Numbered from the stretch's first letter, positions 16,584 to 26,554 are shown. The stretch: DNA of 64,000 bases from Pseudoalteromonas ulvae UL12 (GCF_014925405.1 NZ_AQHJ01000027.1:310001-374000), one strand, 5' to 3'. Notes: generated from the sequence alone by a model not told the origin. Numbers and translations: made by a program.

Positions 16584-17315
16584 TTATAAGTTTTCTAAGA
16601 AATCTTCTTCATAGGTCTCCGGCTCTTTTTCAAGGGGCGGGTTACCATCATGTAACTCAAACAATTGACGCTGAAAATAAATATCTTTCATGAAAATATA
16701 GGGGTCAAGTGACTCATTAAGCAATGATTCTTGAGCAAATAAAGAAGCACGTGCTTCAAGTGCTTTTAACGCAAACACTAATAGGCTTTGTGGTGTCGTT
16801 AATGCTACCTGAGGCACAATAAAGTTATCAACAATATCACCGGTGAAATTACGGGCTGTACTTGGGCCCATAGCAGGTAACATCAGATACGCACCATCTC
16901 CAACTCCCCAAACCCCAAGAGTTTGGCCAAAATCCTCTTCTTCTAGCTCTAAGCCTATCTCTGAAGCAACATCAAAAATCCCCAGCACACCAACTGTAGA
17001 GTTAATGAGGAAACGTGCCACACTCACTCCTGCATTGCTGGGTTTGCCTTGTAATGCAGCATTTACCCCATCGACTGGCGTCTGTAGATTTTCAATAAAA
17101 TTGACGATCCCATTTCGAACTGGCTGAGGCGTAATTGTACTGTATCCCACTGCAGCAGGTCGAAGCACATACGCATCAAGCACGTCCATGTTAAAATCAT
17201 AAACAGGGCGGTTGAGTGCTTGGAGTGGATCGCGCTCATCTTGTTTTTCTTCTGGCACCTGAGCACAGCCCACCAGAGCAAACCAAATGAATAACAATAC
17301 TGCAGTTTTATACAT
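16584..17315 (-). CDS. mlaA: MlaA (VacJ), outer-membrane lipid-asymmetry lipoprotein
   Basis: 243-residue lipoprotein with a signal peptide and lipobox LVGC (Cys about 17). The MlaA core follows: DPLQALNRPVYDFN, VRNGIVNFIENLQTPVDGVNA (split across about 66-86), and RFLINSTVGVLGIFDVASEIGL with EEDFGQTLGVWG. It removes surface-exposed phospholipids from the outer membrane and hands them to the MlaC/MlaFEDB system, which is not in this window. It begins seven bases after ccmI on the same strand, so it may be expressed from the ccm operon. The C-terminus is acidic and probably flexible. Confidence 0.95.
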   Translation of the reverse strand: MYKTAVLLFIWFALVGCAQVPEEKQDERDPLQALNRPVYDFNMDVLDAYVLRPAAVGYSTITPQPVRNGIVNFIENLQTPVDGVNAALQGKPSNAGVSVARFLINSTVGVLGIFDVASEIGLELEEEDFGQTLGVWGVGDGAYLMLPAMGPSTARNFTGDIVDNFIVPQVALTTPQSLLVFALKALEARASLFAQESLLNESLDPYIFMKDIYFQRQLFELHDGNPPLEKEPETYEEDFLENL

Positions 17316-17322
17316 GCTGTCC

Positions 17323-18594
17323 CTATTGAATAAGCTGATTAATCATCAACGAAAGTTCCGTTTCGGCGTTTAAGTCAACCACGGTACTTTGACCTTGCAA
17401 CTCACCAACCTGCACATCAACTTTGTCATCTTTTGAAATACGAGCAGTAACAATGACTTGATCAAACTGCTCCATCGTTAACGATGGCATCATGGCATTT
17501 TCTTTCGAAAGCAACACAGTTGTTGGCAAGTCAACATAGGTTAATTTAACAACGGCCAACGGCATTTGTGGCCCTTGAGCTGCTTTTGCAAAAACAAACA
17601 AAGTAGCTCCTTCAGGAACATTATTAACCAAATCGTCAGATAAGCTAAGTTTGACCGTTAATTGCCTCGGCTGTAAAGCCATAGTTTGTGAGTTTTTGTT
17701 AATACTGTCTTCAACGTTTACATTCAAACGCTGATTTAACTCATCAATTCGTTGCTTAATCATTACATAACGTGGATCAGCTTTTTCCATACTGCTTAAT
17801 AACAACTCAAAGGCCGCTTTAGCTTCCAGCCAATCTTTTCTTTCGTAAGCAATAAGCGCCAAAAGTGAAATTGCATCCATGTTGGTTGGATTTTTTTGCA
17901 GAATTTTTGATAACTTTTTCGCCGCTTTGTTAATTGATTGCTCTGAGCCATCAACCAACAACGCTTGGCTATATGCTAGCATGACATTGACGTTGTCAGG
18001 ATTGATCTTCAGTGATTTTTCAAAAGCCTGAGTTGCCATGCTCAAATCATTCAAAGACATAGCAACACGCCCAAGTAACATCCAAGCCACTTGATCATCG
18101 CCATTAGTTGACAGTTTAGTTCTCAGTCCTAAAGCAAATTGTTGCAACTCGTTTGGCGTAAGTGGATCGCCCGTTTGCATTACCGCTCGCTGACCAAGCT
18201 CAGGGAGCTTTTCAACCGCTTCTAACCAGCTTAGCTGTTGTTTATGACTTCCACTAATCCCATAAAAAATAATAGAAAAGCTCAGCATGAATAACACGCC
18301 AACACTTGCTAAAACGACATTATTCCCTTTGAGGTTAAATTGCTTTTCTGGCGCAAGCTCATTTAACAAACGCTTTTTAAGTTCAACAATGGCTTGCTGG
18401 TAGCCTTCATCAGATAAACGGCTATCTTGCTGCTCTTGGGCCAGTTCAGTTAGGCGTTGATGGTAGATATCAATGCGCTCTGCGTTGGTACCAGGATCCA
18501 CCGACACTAACGTATCTTTGCGCATAAATGGCAACACAACAAAAACACAACCAAGCAAAATTAACATCCCAGCGTATAAGTAGAACTCGGTCAT
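17323..18594 (-). CDS. ccmI: CcmI, apocytochrome c chaperone
   Basis: 423-residue protein with two transmembrane helices (about 4-23 and 92-112) flanking a cytoplasmic loop (ERIDIYHQRLTELAQEQ), then a periplasmic TPR domain (about 140-290) and a beta-rich C-terminal domain. This is the CcmI/CycH architecture, which presents unfolded apocytochrome c to the CcmF-CcmH heme lyase. The start overlaps the ccmH stop by four bases (ATGA). It is the last ccm gene in the operon, with mlaA following after seven bases. The TPR part, WMLLGRVAMSLNDLSMATQA (about 169-188), is the clearest repeat. Confidence 0.9.
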   Translation of the reverse strand: MTEFYLYAGMLILLGCVFVVLPFMRKDTLVSVDPGTNAERIDIYHQRLTELAQEQQDSRLSDEGYQQAIVELKKRLLNELAPEKQFNLKGNNVVLASVGVLFMLSFSIIFYGISGSHKQQLSWLEAVEKLPELGQRAVMQTGDPLTPNELQQFALGLRTKLSTNGDDQVAWMLLGRVAMSLNDLSMATQAFEKSLKINPDNVNVMLAYSQALLVDGSEQSINKAAKKLSKILQKNPTNMDAISLLALIAYERKDWLEAKAAFELLLSSMEKADPRYVMIKQRIDELNQRLNVNVEDSINKNSQTMALQPRQLTVKLSLSDDLVNNVPEGATLFVFAKAAQGPQMPLAVVKLTYVDLPTTVLLSKENAMMPSLTMEQFDQVIVTARISKDDKVDVQVGELQGQSTVVDLNAETELSLMINQLIQ

Positions 18595-19055
18595 GATTGC
18601 TCTCCCTTACGCTGATATTTATTAATAAGTTCGTTTAATGTGCTCTCATCTTGCTCAGACCACTGTTGCGCTTGCGATGCCTTCTTTTGACGCGCAATAA
18701 CGGCGCCAAAACCAAATAAAACAAACAATACAGGTAACACCCACAACACTAAGGTTGAGGCTGTAACAGGCGGTTTATAGTGCACAAAATAACCATAGCG
18801 ATCGATCATAAATTCGATGATCTCATCTTTCCCCTTACCCTCTTCAACTAAAGTAAGGACTTTGTCACGTAAGTCTTTTGCTACGATTGCATCGGAATCA
18901 GCAATGTTTTGATTTTGGCATTTAGGACAGCGCAACTCATGCGTTAGCTCTGCAAAAATGTTCTTTTGTTCAGCTGTCGCGAACTGATATTGATCTTCAC
19001 TGGCATAAACAAACGAAGTAACGAGTAAAGAAATTAAAACAAATGAATACTTCAT
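18591..19055 (-). CDS. ccmH: CcmH, cytochrome c maturation thiol oxidoreductase
   Basis: 154 residues from the chosen start: signal peptide (YSFVLISLLVTSFVYA), periplasmic three-helix domain with the RCPKC motif (C43 and C46) that reduces apocytochrome c cysteines, and a C-terminal transmembrane helix (about 91-109). It is the short CcmH type, with the TPR part in a separate CcmI. The frame extends 14 codons upstream into ccmG, but ATG 19055 overlaps the ccmG stop as ATGA and begins directly at a signal peptide. No clear ribosome site precedes it, so translational coupling is likely. Confidence 0.92.
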   Translation of the reverse strand: MKYSFVLISLLVTSFVYASEDQYQFATAEQKNIFAELTHELRCPKCQNQNIADSDAIVAKDLRDKVLTLVEEGKGKDEIIEFMIDRYGYFVHYKPPVTASTLVLWVLPVLFVLFGFGAVIARQKKASQAQQWSEQDESTLNELINKYQRKGEQS

Positions 19056-19624
19056 GGGGATAACTCTGCAATAACCGGAGCAAATTTTGCTCGCCAAACT
19101 CGACTATTAATGTCACCGGTGTGGTGTAATAAAATAGTGCCTTTGCTATCAACTAAGAAAGTTTCTGGTGCGCCAGAAACGCCGAGATCTAGCAGCACCG
19201 TGCGATTTAGGTCGAGCATATTAAACGCATATGGATTACCAGCTCGCGCAAGCATCTCTGATACCTCAATTTGCAGGTCAGGCAAGCTAAATTGGTCACC
19301 AAAGTCTGCATCGTAGCCTTGCTCGAAATATAAGCCGACAATTTTAATACCTTGTTTACGTAGTTCTGTTAAGTAACCCAGTTCAGCAACACAAGTTGGG
19401 CACCATGTTCCCCATACATTTAACAGGTAAACGTCGCCCAATAAATCGGTATTACGCCACTGTTTGTCAGGCTGCATCAAATCTGGCAAGGCAAACTCAG
19501 GCATTGTTTGACCAATCCTCCCACTTTGTAAGACTCTCGGATCGGAAAACAACCCTTTAAACAAGAAGATACTCAGCAATAAAAAAATGGCCAACGGAGT
19601 TAAAAACAGTAACTTACGATTCAT
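19052..19624 (-). CDS. ccmG: CcmG/DsbE, thiol:disulfide interchange protein
   Basis: 190-residue membrane-anchored thioredoxin-like protein: N-terminal helix (LLFLTPLAIFLLLSIFLF) and a periplasmic thioredoxin fold with WGTWCPTC (C75, C78). The family's GxxGAPETFLVD stretch follows near residue 153. It keeps apocytochrome c or CcmH reduced before heme attachment. It overlaps ccmF by four bases and ccmH by four bases. Length and motif are standard for the family. Confidence 0.94.
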   Translation of the reverse strand: MNRKLLFLTPLAIFLLLSIFLFKGLFSDPRVLQSGRIGQTMPEFALPDLMQPDKQWRNTDLLGDVYLLNVWGTWCPTCVAELGYLTELRKQGIKIVGLYFEQGYDADFGDQFSLPDLQIEVSEMLARAGNPYAFNMLDLNRTVLLDLGVSGAPETFLVDSKGTILLHHTGDINSRVWRAKFAPVIAELSP

Positions 19625-21591
19625 GCCATCACTCCTTTGTTACCTGTTGTTTGAGGGGCTTGACGACGACGGTAACGTTTATCGAATAAAATCAAGAAAC
19701 CGCCTAATGCAATGATAATTCCACCCAGCCACATCCAACGCACAAATGGCTTATGGTAAATACGTAACGACCAGGCTCCATTATCGAACTGCTCACCCAA
19801 TGCAAGGTACAAATCACGCGTAAAGCCATCATCAATTGCGGCTTCCGTCATAAATTGTTTGCCGATGGTGTATAAGCGCTTTTCAGCGTAAAGCTCGACA
19901 ACAAATTGATTTTCTTTGAGTACAGTGACAATTCCGGCATGACCAGTAAAGTTTTTGCCTTCTATCGATTTCACACCATCAAAGCGATAATCATATTCGT
20001 TAAGGCTTGCAATATCACCTGGATTCATTTTTACAGAGCGATCAACAGAATAAGCCGATGTTAATGCCACGCCTGCAATCACAAAAGCGAAACCAATATG
20101 ACCCAAAATCATCGCCCAGTAACTTAAGCCTAACTTTTTCAATCCTCGCGAAATCGATGAGGACTCGCTTACTTTCTGGCCAATATCAATGATTGAAGTA
20201 ACCGCAATCCAAACTGCAAACATCACAGCCACTAAGGTCATCACCTTCACTTCTTCATAACTCGAGAACAACCAAGCTGAAGATACGATCACACTAATTA
20301 ACCACGACAGAGCATATTTATTAAAAACCAACTTAATTTTATTTTGCTTCCAACGCAGCATCGGCCCAAGCGCCAATAAACAGGCAAAAGGCACGAGCAA
20401 AATTGAAAACATTTGGTTAAAGAAAGGCGTACCAATCGAAATTGAACCTAATCCTAATTCTTTGTGTACCAGCGGCAACAAAGTACCCAGTAGGACAATT
20501 AACGTGGCAACGACTAAAAAGATATTATTTAACCACAATGCCACTTCTCGAGAAAACAGCTGATATCGACCTTCGCTTTTCACCTCAGCCACACGCAATG
20601 CGTACAACAACAAGCTGCCCCCGACGACCACGAGTAAGAAAGCGAGAATAAAGCTGCCTCGAGCTGGATCAGTCGCAAACGCATGCACTGAGACGATAAT
20701 GCCTGAACGAACAATAAATGTGCCGAGTAAACTTAATGAAAATGCAGCAATAGCTAATAAAACAGTCCACGATTTAAACACACCACGTTTTTCTGTCGCG
20801 GATAAGGAATGGATAAGCGCAGTTGCAACCAACCATGGCATTAATGATGCGTTTTCAACCGGATCCCAGAACCACCAGCCACCCCAGCCTAATTCAGCAT
20901 ATGCCCACCAGCTACCAATGGTAATCCCTAGCGTTAAAAATGCCCAAGCTGCCATCGTCCATGGACGAGACCACTTAGCCCATGTGTTATCGAGTTTGCC
21001 AGTTAATAAAGCTGCAATAGCGAATGAAAAAGACACCGACAACCCCACATACCCCATGTAGAGTAACGGAGGGTGAATAATCATACCCGGATCTTGTAAC
21101 AGCGGGTTAAGATCGCGTCCTTCAACAGGGAAGTAAGGCAGTAATGACTCAAATGGACTTGAGAGTAAAAGTGTGTACGACATAAAACCCACACCCAAAA
21201 ATCCGAGCACACCCAGAACACGCGCACGTAAGAGCCAAGGTAAAGATTTAGATAGCATTGCCACCAAAACAGTCCAAAAGGCTTGTATTAATACCCAGAC
21301 AAGCATCGCACCTTCATGATTGCCCCAGGTTGACGTTATTTTATAATACCAAGGCAACACAGAGCTTGAGTTGTTTGCCACATAGGCAACGGTAAAGTCA
21401 TCATGAAGACTGGTATAAACCAGAGCTAAATAAGAGAGAAGTACAAAAACAAATTGACCCATTGCTAATGCAGGTGCAGCCCGCATTAAGCGTAAATTAC
21501 CAGTGTGTGCGCCCCATAAAGGATAAATGCATAATAAGATGCATAGCGCCATCGCAATAGTAAGCGATAAAAAGCCTAACTCTGGGATCAT
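19621..21591 (-). CDS. ccmF: CcmF, heme lyase subunit
   Basis: 656-residue polytopic inner-membrane protein with about 15 hydrophobic segments. The periplasmic WWD heme-handling motif reads WGGWWFWDPVENASLMPWL (about 234-252), and conserved histidines are present in flanking loops (IIHPPLLYMGY; PLVHKELG). It takes heme from holo-CcmE and, with CcmH/CcmI, attaches it to apocytochrome c. It is encoded between ccmE (six-base gap) and ccmG (overlap) in one operon. Confidence 0.96.
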   Translation of the reverse strand: MIPELGFLSLTIAMALCILLCIYPLWGAHTGNLRLMRAAPALAMGQFVFVLLSYLALVYTSLHDDFTVAYVANNSSSVLPWYYKITSTWGNHEGAMLVWVLIQAFWTVLVAMLSKSLPWLLRARVLGVLGFLGVGFMSYTLLLSSPFESLLPYFPVEGRDLNPLLQDPGMIIHPPLLYMGYVGLSVSFSFAIAALLTGKLDNTWAKWSRPWTMAAWAFLTLGITIGSWWAYAELGWGGWWFWDPVENASLMPWLVATALIHSLSATEKRGVFKSWTVLLAIAAFSLSLLGTFIVRSGIIVSVHAFATDPARGSFILAFLLVVVGGSLLLYALRVAEVKSEGRYQLFSREVALWLNNIFLVVATLIVLLGTLLPLVHKELGLGSISIGTPFFNQMFSILLVPFACLLALGPMLRWKQNKIKLVFNKYALSWLISVIVSSAWLFSSYEEVKVMTLVAVMFAVWIAVTSIIDIGQKVSESSSISRGLKKLGLSYWAMILGHIGFAFVIAGVALTSAYSVDRSVKMNPGDIASLNEYDYRFDGVKSIEGKNFTGHAGIVTVLKENQFVVELYAEKRLYTIGKQFMTEAAIDDGFTRDLYLALGEQFDNGAWSLRIYHKPFVRWMWLGGIIIALGGFLILFDKRYRRRQAPQTTGNKGVMA

Positions 21592-21597
21592 GACTAA

Positions 21598-22077
21598 CTA
21601 ATACCCCTTTGGTATGTTGTAAACAGGTTTCTCATGCTTAATGCCTTTAACAGCCTCAGCCACTTCAGCAGGCATGTATTCTTCATCATGCTTAGCAAGT
21701 ACTTCAAACGCTTCAATCGTATCTGGAGCAGTTAAATGCCCTTGAGCAACAATCCCTTGCCCTTCACGAAATAAATCAGGCAGAATACCTTGATAACGAA
21801 CGGTCACTAAAGGGCCTGTATCGATAAGCTTAAACTCAACAAAGAGTGAGTCTTCATCTCGTACAACACTGCCTGGCACAACCATGCCGCCAATTCTGAG
21901 CTTCTGTCCAACATAAGGTTTTTGCTTGTCAGGACCTTTACCTTCGATTAATTCACTCGGGGTATAAAATAAATTGATATTTTCTTGAAGAGCAAATAAA
22001 ACTAGCGCAACCGATGTTCCGATCCCAAAAATGATTGCAACAATTGCCATCAATCGTTTTTTTCTACGAGGATTCAT
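21598..22077 (-). CDS. ccmE: CcmE, periplasmic heme chaperone
   Basis: 159 residues: positively charged N-terminus (RRKKR), one membrane anchor (about 11-30), and an OB-fold periplasmic domain. The covalent heme-binding histidine is H130 in [11 protein letters not shown], with the axial tyrosine Y134. It receives heme from CcmC with CcmD and delivers it to CcmF. The start overlaps ccmD by four bases. Confidence 0.96.
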   Translation of the reverse strand: MNPRRKKRLMAIVAIIFGIGTSVALVLFALQENINLFYTPSELIEGKGPDKQKPYVGQKLRIGGMVVPGSVVRDEDSLFVEFKLIDTGPLVTVRYQGILPDLFREGQGIVAQGHLTAPDTIEAFEVLAKHDEEYMPAEVAEAVKGIKHEKPVYNIPKGY

Positions 22078-22277
22078 GCTTTATCCTCCTGCTGAGCGCG
22101 CTTAATTCGGACTTCTCGCTCCAGCTGAGCTTTGATGTTGTTCAGTGTTTGCTTATGACCAAGTATACTCGACACGACTATCCCTGCTAAAAGTAAAAAG
22201 CAACTTCCATAAGACAGCCAAACAAAAAAGCCATAACCGCCCATCGCAATAAACTCTGAAAAAGAACTAAACTGCAT
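22074..22277 (-). CDS. ccmD: CcmD, small heme-exporter membrane protein
   Basis: 67-residue single-pass protein: hydrophobic helix ([21 protein letters not shown]) and a basic, charged cytoplasmic tail ([14 protein letters not shown]). It helps release holo-CcmE from the CcmABC complex. The frame opens four codons earlier with a GTG, but the ATG at 22277 has GGAG seven bases upstream. It overlaps ccmC by 11 bases and ccmE by four. Confidence 0.9.
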   Translation of the reverse strand: MQFSSFSEFIAMGGYGFFVWLSYGSCFLLLAGIVVSSILGHKQTLNNIKAQLEREVRIKRAQQEDKA

Positions 22278-23016
22278 TGTGATCTCCACTGACTAGCGCT
22301 TTCACCCAGGGGCGGTGCTTTTCACGCAACAAAATTTCATTTTTTAATCGAATTAACGTAACCGTACCAACCAAAGTAGCAAAAGCCGCAATGTTAACCA
22401 TCAAAGGCCAAAACATGGACTTATCTATGGCCGATGAATCAAATTTAGTAATCGTCGCTCCTTGATGAAGGGTATTCCACCACTCAACAGAAAAATGAAT
22501 GATAGGTAAGTTTACCACTCCCACAATCGCTAAAATACTCGCAGCGCGTCCTGCTGAGGCTTTATCTTCGAACGCGTGATAAAGGGAAATAACTCCTAAA
22601 TAAAGAAATAATAAAATGAGCTCCGAGGTTAATCGCGCATCCCACACCCACCAAGCGCCCCACATAGGTTTACCCCAAGCAGCCCCTGTAATTAAAGCTA
22701 TGGCGGTAACGACAGCTCCAACAGGTGCAATAGCGATAACAGCGAGTTCTGCATTTCGAATTTGCCACACTAATGCAATGAATGCCGCGATGGCCATCGA
22801 TGAATACGCTCCCATCGACAAAATAGCAGATGGCACATGGATAAAAATAATCCGATAACTATCTTTTTGCTGATAATCGGCAGGAGCAAAAGCAAGTCCC
22901 CACACCCATCCAACAACCAACAAAATCACCGTAATCACGGCAAAATAGGGTAAAAACAAATTGCATAAGCGATAAGCTGTTTCAGCTTTCGCATAGGGAT
23001 GTAACCACTTCCACAT
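22267..23016 (-). CDS. ccmC: CcmC, heme delivery protein
   Basis: 249-residue protein with six transmembrane helices. The WWD motif reads MWGAWWVWDARLTSELIL (about 117-134), flanked by conserved histidines (IFIHVPSA and IIHFSVEWWNTLHQG). It attaches heme to CcmE at the periplasmic face. It lies two bases downstream of ccmB and overlaps ccmD. Confidence 0.96.
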   Translation of the reverse strand: MWKWLHPYAKAETAYRLCNLFLPYFAVITVILLVVGWVWGLAFAPADYQQKDSYRIIFIHVPSAILSMGAYSSMAIAAFIALVWQIRNAELAVIAIAPVGAVVTAIALITGAAWGKPMWGAWWVWDARLTSELILLFLYLGVISLYHAFEDKASAGRAASILAIVGVVNLPIIHFSVEWWNTLHQGATITKFDSSAIDKSMFWPLMVNIAAFATLVGTVTLIRLKNEILLREKHRPWVKALVSGDHNAV

Positions 23017-23018
23017 AA

Positions 23019-23705
23019 TTAACTTACACTCACTTTCAATGCTGATGAAACGGCAATAGGCGCAAGGATGATCGCTGACGCTAACATCGCACCTAAAATT
23101 GCTAACTGACCATGATACGCAAGAGACATCGATCCGGTATCAATCGCTGAGGTAGCAAATATTAAAACGGGTATATATAGGGGCAGAACTAATAGACTTA
23201 ACAAAATCCCCCCTTTTTGCAAACCAACAGTTAATCCTGCGCCAATCGCACCGATTAAGCTCAATAATGGCGTGCCAATTAATAACGTAATGATAGTTGC
23301 TTGCCATGCCTCACTTTCTAGATTTAACAACAAGGCAAACAAAGGAGAAAACAATACTAGTGGTAATCCCGTAGTCGTCCAATGCGCAGTTACTTTGGCA
23401 ATAACGACCAAAGGCATCGGATATTGACTGACCATTAACTGCTCAAGAGAGCCATCGTTATAATCATCACGAAACAATTTATCTAAACTCAACATAGTCG
23501 CAAGTAATGCAGCGACCCAAATAATACCAGGCGCCATGCGAGACAATAATGCCGGTTCAGGCCCCACCCCCAAAGGGAATAGGCTGATAACAATGGTAAA
23601 AAATAGTAATGGGTTAATAATTTCTGAGCGCTGGCGAAACGCTAAACGAATGTCTTTGGTATAGACAGCCAAAAATACGCTGCGGTAGGAATATTCTCGA
23701 CGCAT
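23019..23705 (-). CDS. ccmB: CcmB, heme ABC transporter permease
   Basis: 228-residue six-helix permease. The N-terminal half carries the CcmB signature (KDIRLAFRQRSEIINPLLFF and LDKLFRDDYNDGSLEQL). It forms the membrane part of the CcmAB ABC transporter whose ATPase cycle releases holo-CcmE. Its start overlaps the ccmA stop by one base, so the pair is translationally coupled. Confidence 0.95.
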   Translation of the reverse strand: MRREYSYRSVFLAVYTKDIRLAFRQRSEIINPLLFFTIVISLFPLGVGPEPALLSRMAPGIIWVAALLATMLSLDKLFRDDYNDGSLEQLMVSQYPMPLVVIAKVTAHWTTTGLPLVLFSPLFALLLNLESEAWQATIITLLIGTPLLSLIGAIGAGLTVGLQKGGILLSLLVLPLYIPVLIFATSAIDTGSMSLAYHGQLAILGAMLASAIILAPIAVSSALKVSVS

Positions 23706-24325
23706 TAGAATCGATACTCCAAAGTCACCGTTTTTAAATTTTGAAACTGCTCAGTCAAATCTTGATGACTCGTGAGCAAAATACTGCCGCCTCTTGCTAA
23801 TTGCTTAAAAAATTGCTGCTGTAATAACGTCACACCTTTTTTGTCAACCGCAGTAAATGGCTCATCAAGCATCCAAAGTTTCGCATCTGACACCCAGAGC
23901 CTCGCAAGAGCAACACGACGCTGTTGACCTGCCGACAACATGCGCACAGGCACATCCTCAAGGCCGACTAAGCCGAGCTGTGCTAGTAAATTATAATAAT
24001 CTATTGAGTGGGGATAACCATGGGTTTGCTGCCAAAATTGAATATTTTCAATGGCGGAAAGTTGTGTATTTACACCGGTTTTGTGACCGATGAATAAAAG
24101 TTCGCCTAAGAAGTCATCTTCATTTTTTGCTACATCTTCGCCAAACCACAAGCGACGACCTTGTTCTGGTCGTGTAAAACCAGCAACAATACGCAGTAAT
24201 GATGTTTTACCAGCCCCGTTCGGGCCTTCTAATTGCATGATCTCTCCTGATTTTAACTCAAAAGAAAGATTTTCAAACAAGCAACGCTCTTGTTTGATGC
24301 AAGTTATTGATTCGACATTTAACAA
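23705..24325 (-). CDS. ccmA: CcmA, heme exporter ATP-binding protein
   Basis: ABC ATPase of the CcmABCD complex. Walker A is GPNGAGKT (34-41), the signature is MLSAGQQRRVALARL, Walker B is LWMLDEPFTAVD, and the switch histidine is in LLTSHQD. The frame is open 48 codons further upstream, but that part is AT-rich, unlike CcmA and overlaps the divergent gene at 24435. CcmA proteins start just before the LxVexl strand, and here no ATG exists. The TTG at 24325 gives 206 residues and an N-terminus that aligns with the family, with a GAGAAAG stretch upstream. The TTG start is inferred. First gene of the ccm operon. Confidence 0.88.
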   Translation of the reverse strand: MLNVESITCIKQERCLFENLSFELKSGEIMQLEGPNGAGKTSLLRIVAGFTRPEQGRRLWFGEDVAKNEDDFLGELLFIGHKTGVNTQLSAIENIQFWQQTHGYPHSIDYYNLLAQLGLVGLEDVPVRMLSAGQQRRVALARLWVSDAKLWMLDEPFTAVDKKGVTLLQQQFFKQLARGGSILLTSHQDLTEQFQNLKTVTLEYRF

Positions 24326-24434
24326 AAAGTAACTTTCTCTATACCCCAAAGAGGCCAGTAGTCTATCATAATGATATTGCAAAGCGTAAGTTAGCTTTAT
24401 CTCAGAAATGCTTAAATATTGATTTAAAACATAA

Positions 24435-26552
24435 ATGCAAAATATTAGTGAAATTTTCCTAACAAACACGCAACAGCTAAAACTTTCAGCTGATCAGCCT
24501 AACTCGACCCAACAACTGGCTCCTAATCAAAGTTACCCTATCAAAAATGCACGTAGTGATGGCCTGATACTTAAAGCCGAAATCCAGATAAATGGGGCTT
24601 GGCAGGCGGTTTCGTTACCTTTAAGCGCAGAACAAAAACAAAGTAAATTCTTGATCCAAGCCGGTACACTTACATTTAATTCTGAACATATAGTTACCTT
24701 AAAAGAGCAGCTATCCGTTGCAATTAAACTGCAACCAAATGAATTATTAAGTTTACTTAAACTCTTTACTCCAGCAACAAATACCCAATTATCAACTAAC
24801 TCTACGTTACTCCCAGTCAAGGTAAACACATCCCTCAACGAGCTATTTTTTCCAACCTTAAAAGCTGCTTTACCGACGAATAGTTCAATTGCCACGATGC
24901 TAGCAAAAGCAGATAGCTTAGTGGCTCACATGGATTTTAAACATGGTCAAATCAGGGCCAATATCAGCGCGCCACCTCAACAAGCCATCATTCATTCTCA
25001 AGCATTTTCAGCTGAAAAATTATTAAACTTTCTCAGTAAAGGACTATCAACCGCAGAGATGAGGATACCGACCACCCAGCATCTTGAGCTTAAAGTGGCC
25101 AGCAATAAAGTTTATTTTCCTATGATTCAATCAAACAAAATTGAGCCGACATGGCAATCAATTAGTCATATCTCTAAAAATAAGAATGAGTTACATATCT
25201 CGGCCGAAAAAGCACCAATCTCACTGAGCATATCGCTTGCAACAAAATCACCAACAAGCTCTGATGGCTTTGATACTCCACTGACAAAGTTTGCAAACGA
25301 ACAGACCAAAGAAACAAACAAATCAACGACCTTGCCGCTGGCAAATCAGACAGAAAAAACGACCACCCCAATCCTGACAACGTTATGGCATAAACTAAGT
25401 CGCTCTGTTCAACCGGCTACAGCGTCACCACTTAAGGCTCAATTACCACAGAGCCTACCCATCACTTCAGCTCAACCATCCCAACACCATGATATGAATG
25501 AAGTGAAAACGGGTCAAACTCCCGCAAAGGCAGTAAACAGTCAATTTTTCGCCCCTTATCAGCCAATGCAAAAAACATCATCATTTACTTCGGATAAAAT
25601 CACTAACGCCAACGATATCTCGTCTGTAAAAGTGCATGTTCAAACAACCAATGAACTGCACAATGCAGTGAACTCTCAAAAAGCGAGCGATGTAAATCCA
25701 CTCGCTAATAATCAAAAACCGCAAGATAAATTGGATTTAAACCAACTGGGCAAGGTCATTCATCGTTTATCGGAACAAGGCCTCCCCGAGGCGAAAGAGT
25801 TAAATAAACTGATTCATCAAGCTTTTTCTAAGCTAATTTCTGCAGACACCATTTCGCCCACTAAGGTTCGCACTGAAGTAACGCAGATTTTACAACCGAA
25901 AAAAATTCCAGCTGCATTCGCTCCTACTACGTTTTCAAATGCGATTAGCCAACTTTCAACTGAGCTACTGACTCTTGAACTTGCTCAGCAACATAATCAG
26001 CAACTCACTATAAATAATAAGCTTGAAGGGATATTACAGCTTTTATTTCCTAAAAATAAATTCGACCTAAATGCGCTACTTTCCCAGTCCACTTCTTCGC
26101 CTTTACTACAGGACTTGGGGCAAATCCAATCTGCTTTACAAGTAAATCAGGCCCAAATTACCTCTTCGCCCGATCTGCCGTCTATTTTTCAATTTTTGCT
26201 GCCGATGAAATTAGCGCCAGAAGCACACCAAACAGAAATTAAAATTGGCCACTACGAGAAAAAAAATAAAACCCAGGCATCAGGCAAAAAAGTGTGGTTT
26301 GTTCGTTTAAACTTTGATTTAGGTGAGCTAGGTAAATTACAAACTCATGCCCAAATAATGGATAAATCAGTGAGCTTTGATATTGTTGCGTCATCAGCTC
26401 AATTAACCGCAAAAACAGAGCCACATATACATAGTTTAAAAAAGCGGTTAAATGAGCATGGTTTACATATCGAGCATGTCACTCTCAAACATGCTGAAGA
26501 ATCCAACATGGCATTTTTTGATCAGCATAGCATTATTAATATTAAGGTATGA
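24435..26552 (+). CDS. FliK-like hook-length-control-domain protein (second copy)
   Basis: 705-residue protein whose first 580 or so residues are low-complexity, rich in Gln, Thr, Ser, Asn and Lys. The last 110 residues resemble the FliK C-terminal (Flg_hook) domain: KKVWFVRLNFDLGELGKL, then IDMKSVSFDIV-like (here IMDKSVSFDIVASS) and LKKRLNEHGLHIEHVTLKHA. That domain is the one that contacts FlhB to switch export specificity. The canonical fliK lies at 46325-48145, so this is a second FliK-type protein. It overlaps the next gene, an isolated FlhB C-terminal-domain homologue, by a few bases or abuts it. Divergent from ccmA; no sigma-54 or sigma-28 promoter was found upstream. Role inferred. 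Confidence 0.8.
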   Translation: MQNISEIFLTNTQQLKLSADQPNSTQQLAPNQSYPIKNARSDGLILKAEIQINGAWQAVSLPLSAEQKQSKFLIQAGTLTFNSEHIVTLKEQLSVAIKLQPNELLSLLKLFTPATNTQLSTNSTLLPVKVNTSLNELFFPTLKAALPTNSSIATMLAKADSLVAHMDFKHGQIRANISAPPQQAIIHSQAFSAEKLLNFLSKGLSTAEMRIPTTQHLELKVASNKVYFPMIQSNKIEPTWQSISHISKNKNELHISAEKAPISLSISLATKSPTSSDGFDTPLTKFANEQTKETNKSTTLPLANQTEKTTTPILTTLWHKLSRSVQPATASPLKAQLPQSLPITSAQPSQHHDMNEVKTGQTPAKAVNSQFFAPYQPMQKTSSFTSDKITNANDISSVKVHVQTTNELHNAVNSQKASDVNPLANNQKPQDKLDLNQLGKVIHRLSEQGLPEAKELNKLIHQAFSKLISADTISPTKVRTEVTQILQPKKIPAAFAPTTFSNAISQLSTELLTLELAQQHNQQLTINNKLEGILQLLFPKNKFDLNALLSQSTSSPLLQDLGQIQSALQVNQAQITSSPDLPSIFQFLLPMKLAPEAHQTEIKIGHYEKKNKTQASGKKVWFVRLNFDLGELGKLQTHAQIMDKSVSFDIVASSAQLTAKTEPHIHSLKKRLNEHGLHIEHVTLKHAEESNMAFFDQHSIINIKV

Positions 26553-26554
26553 TT

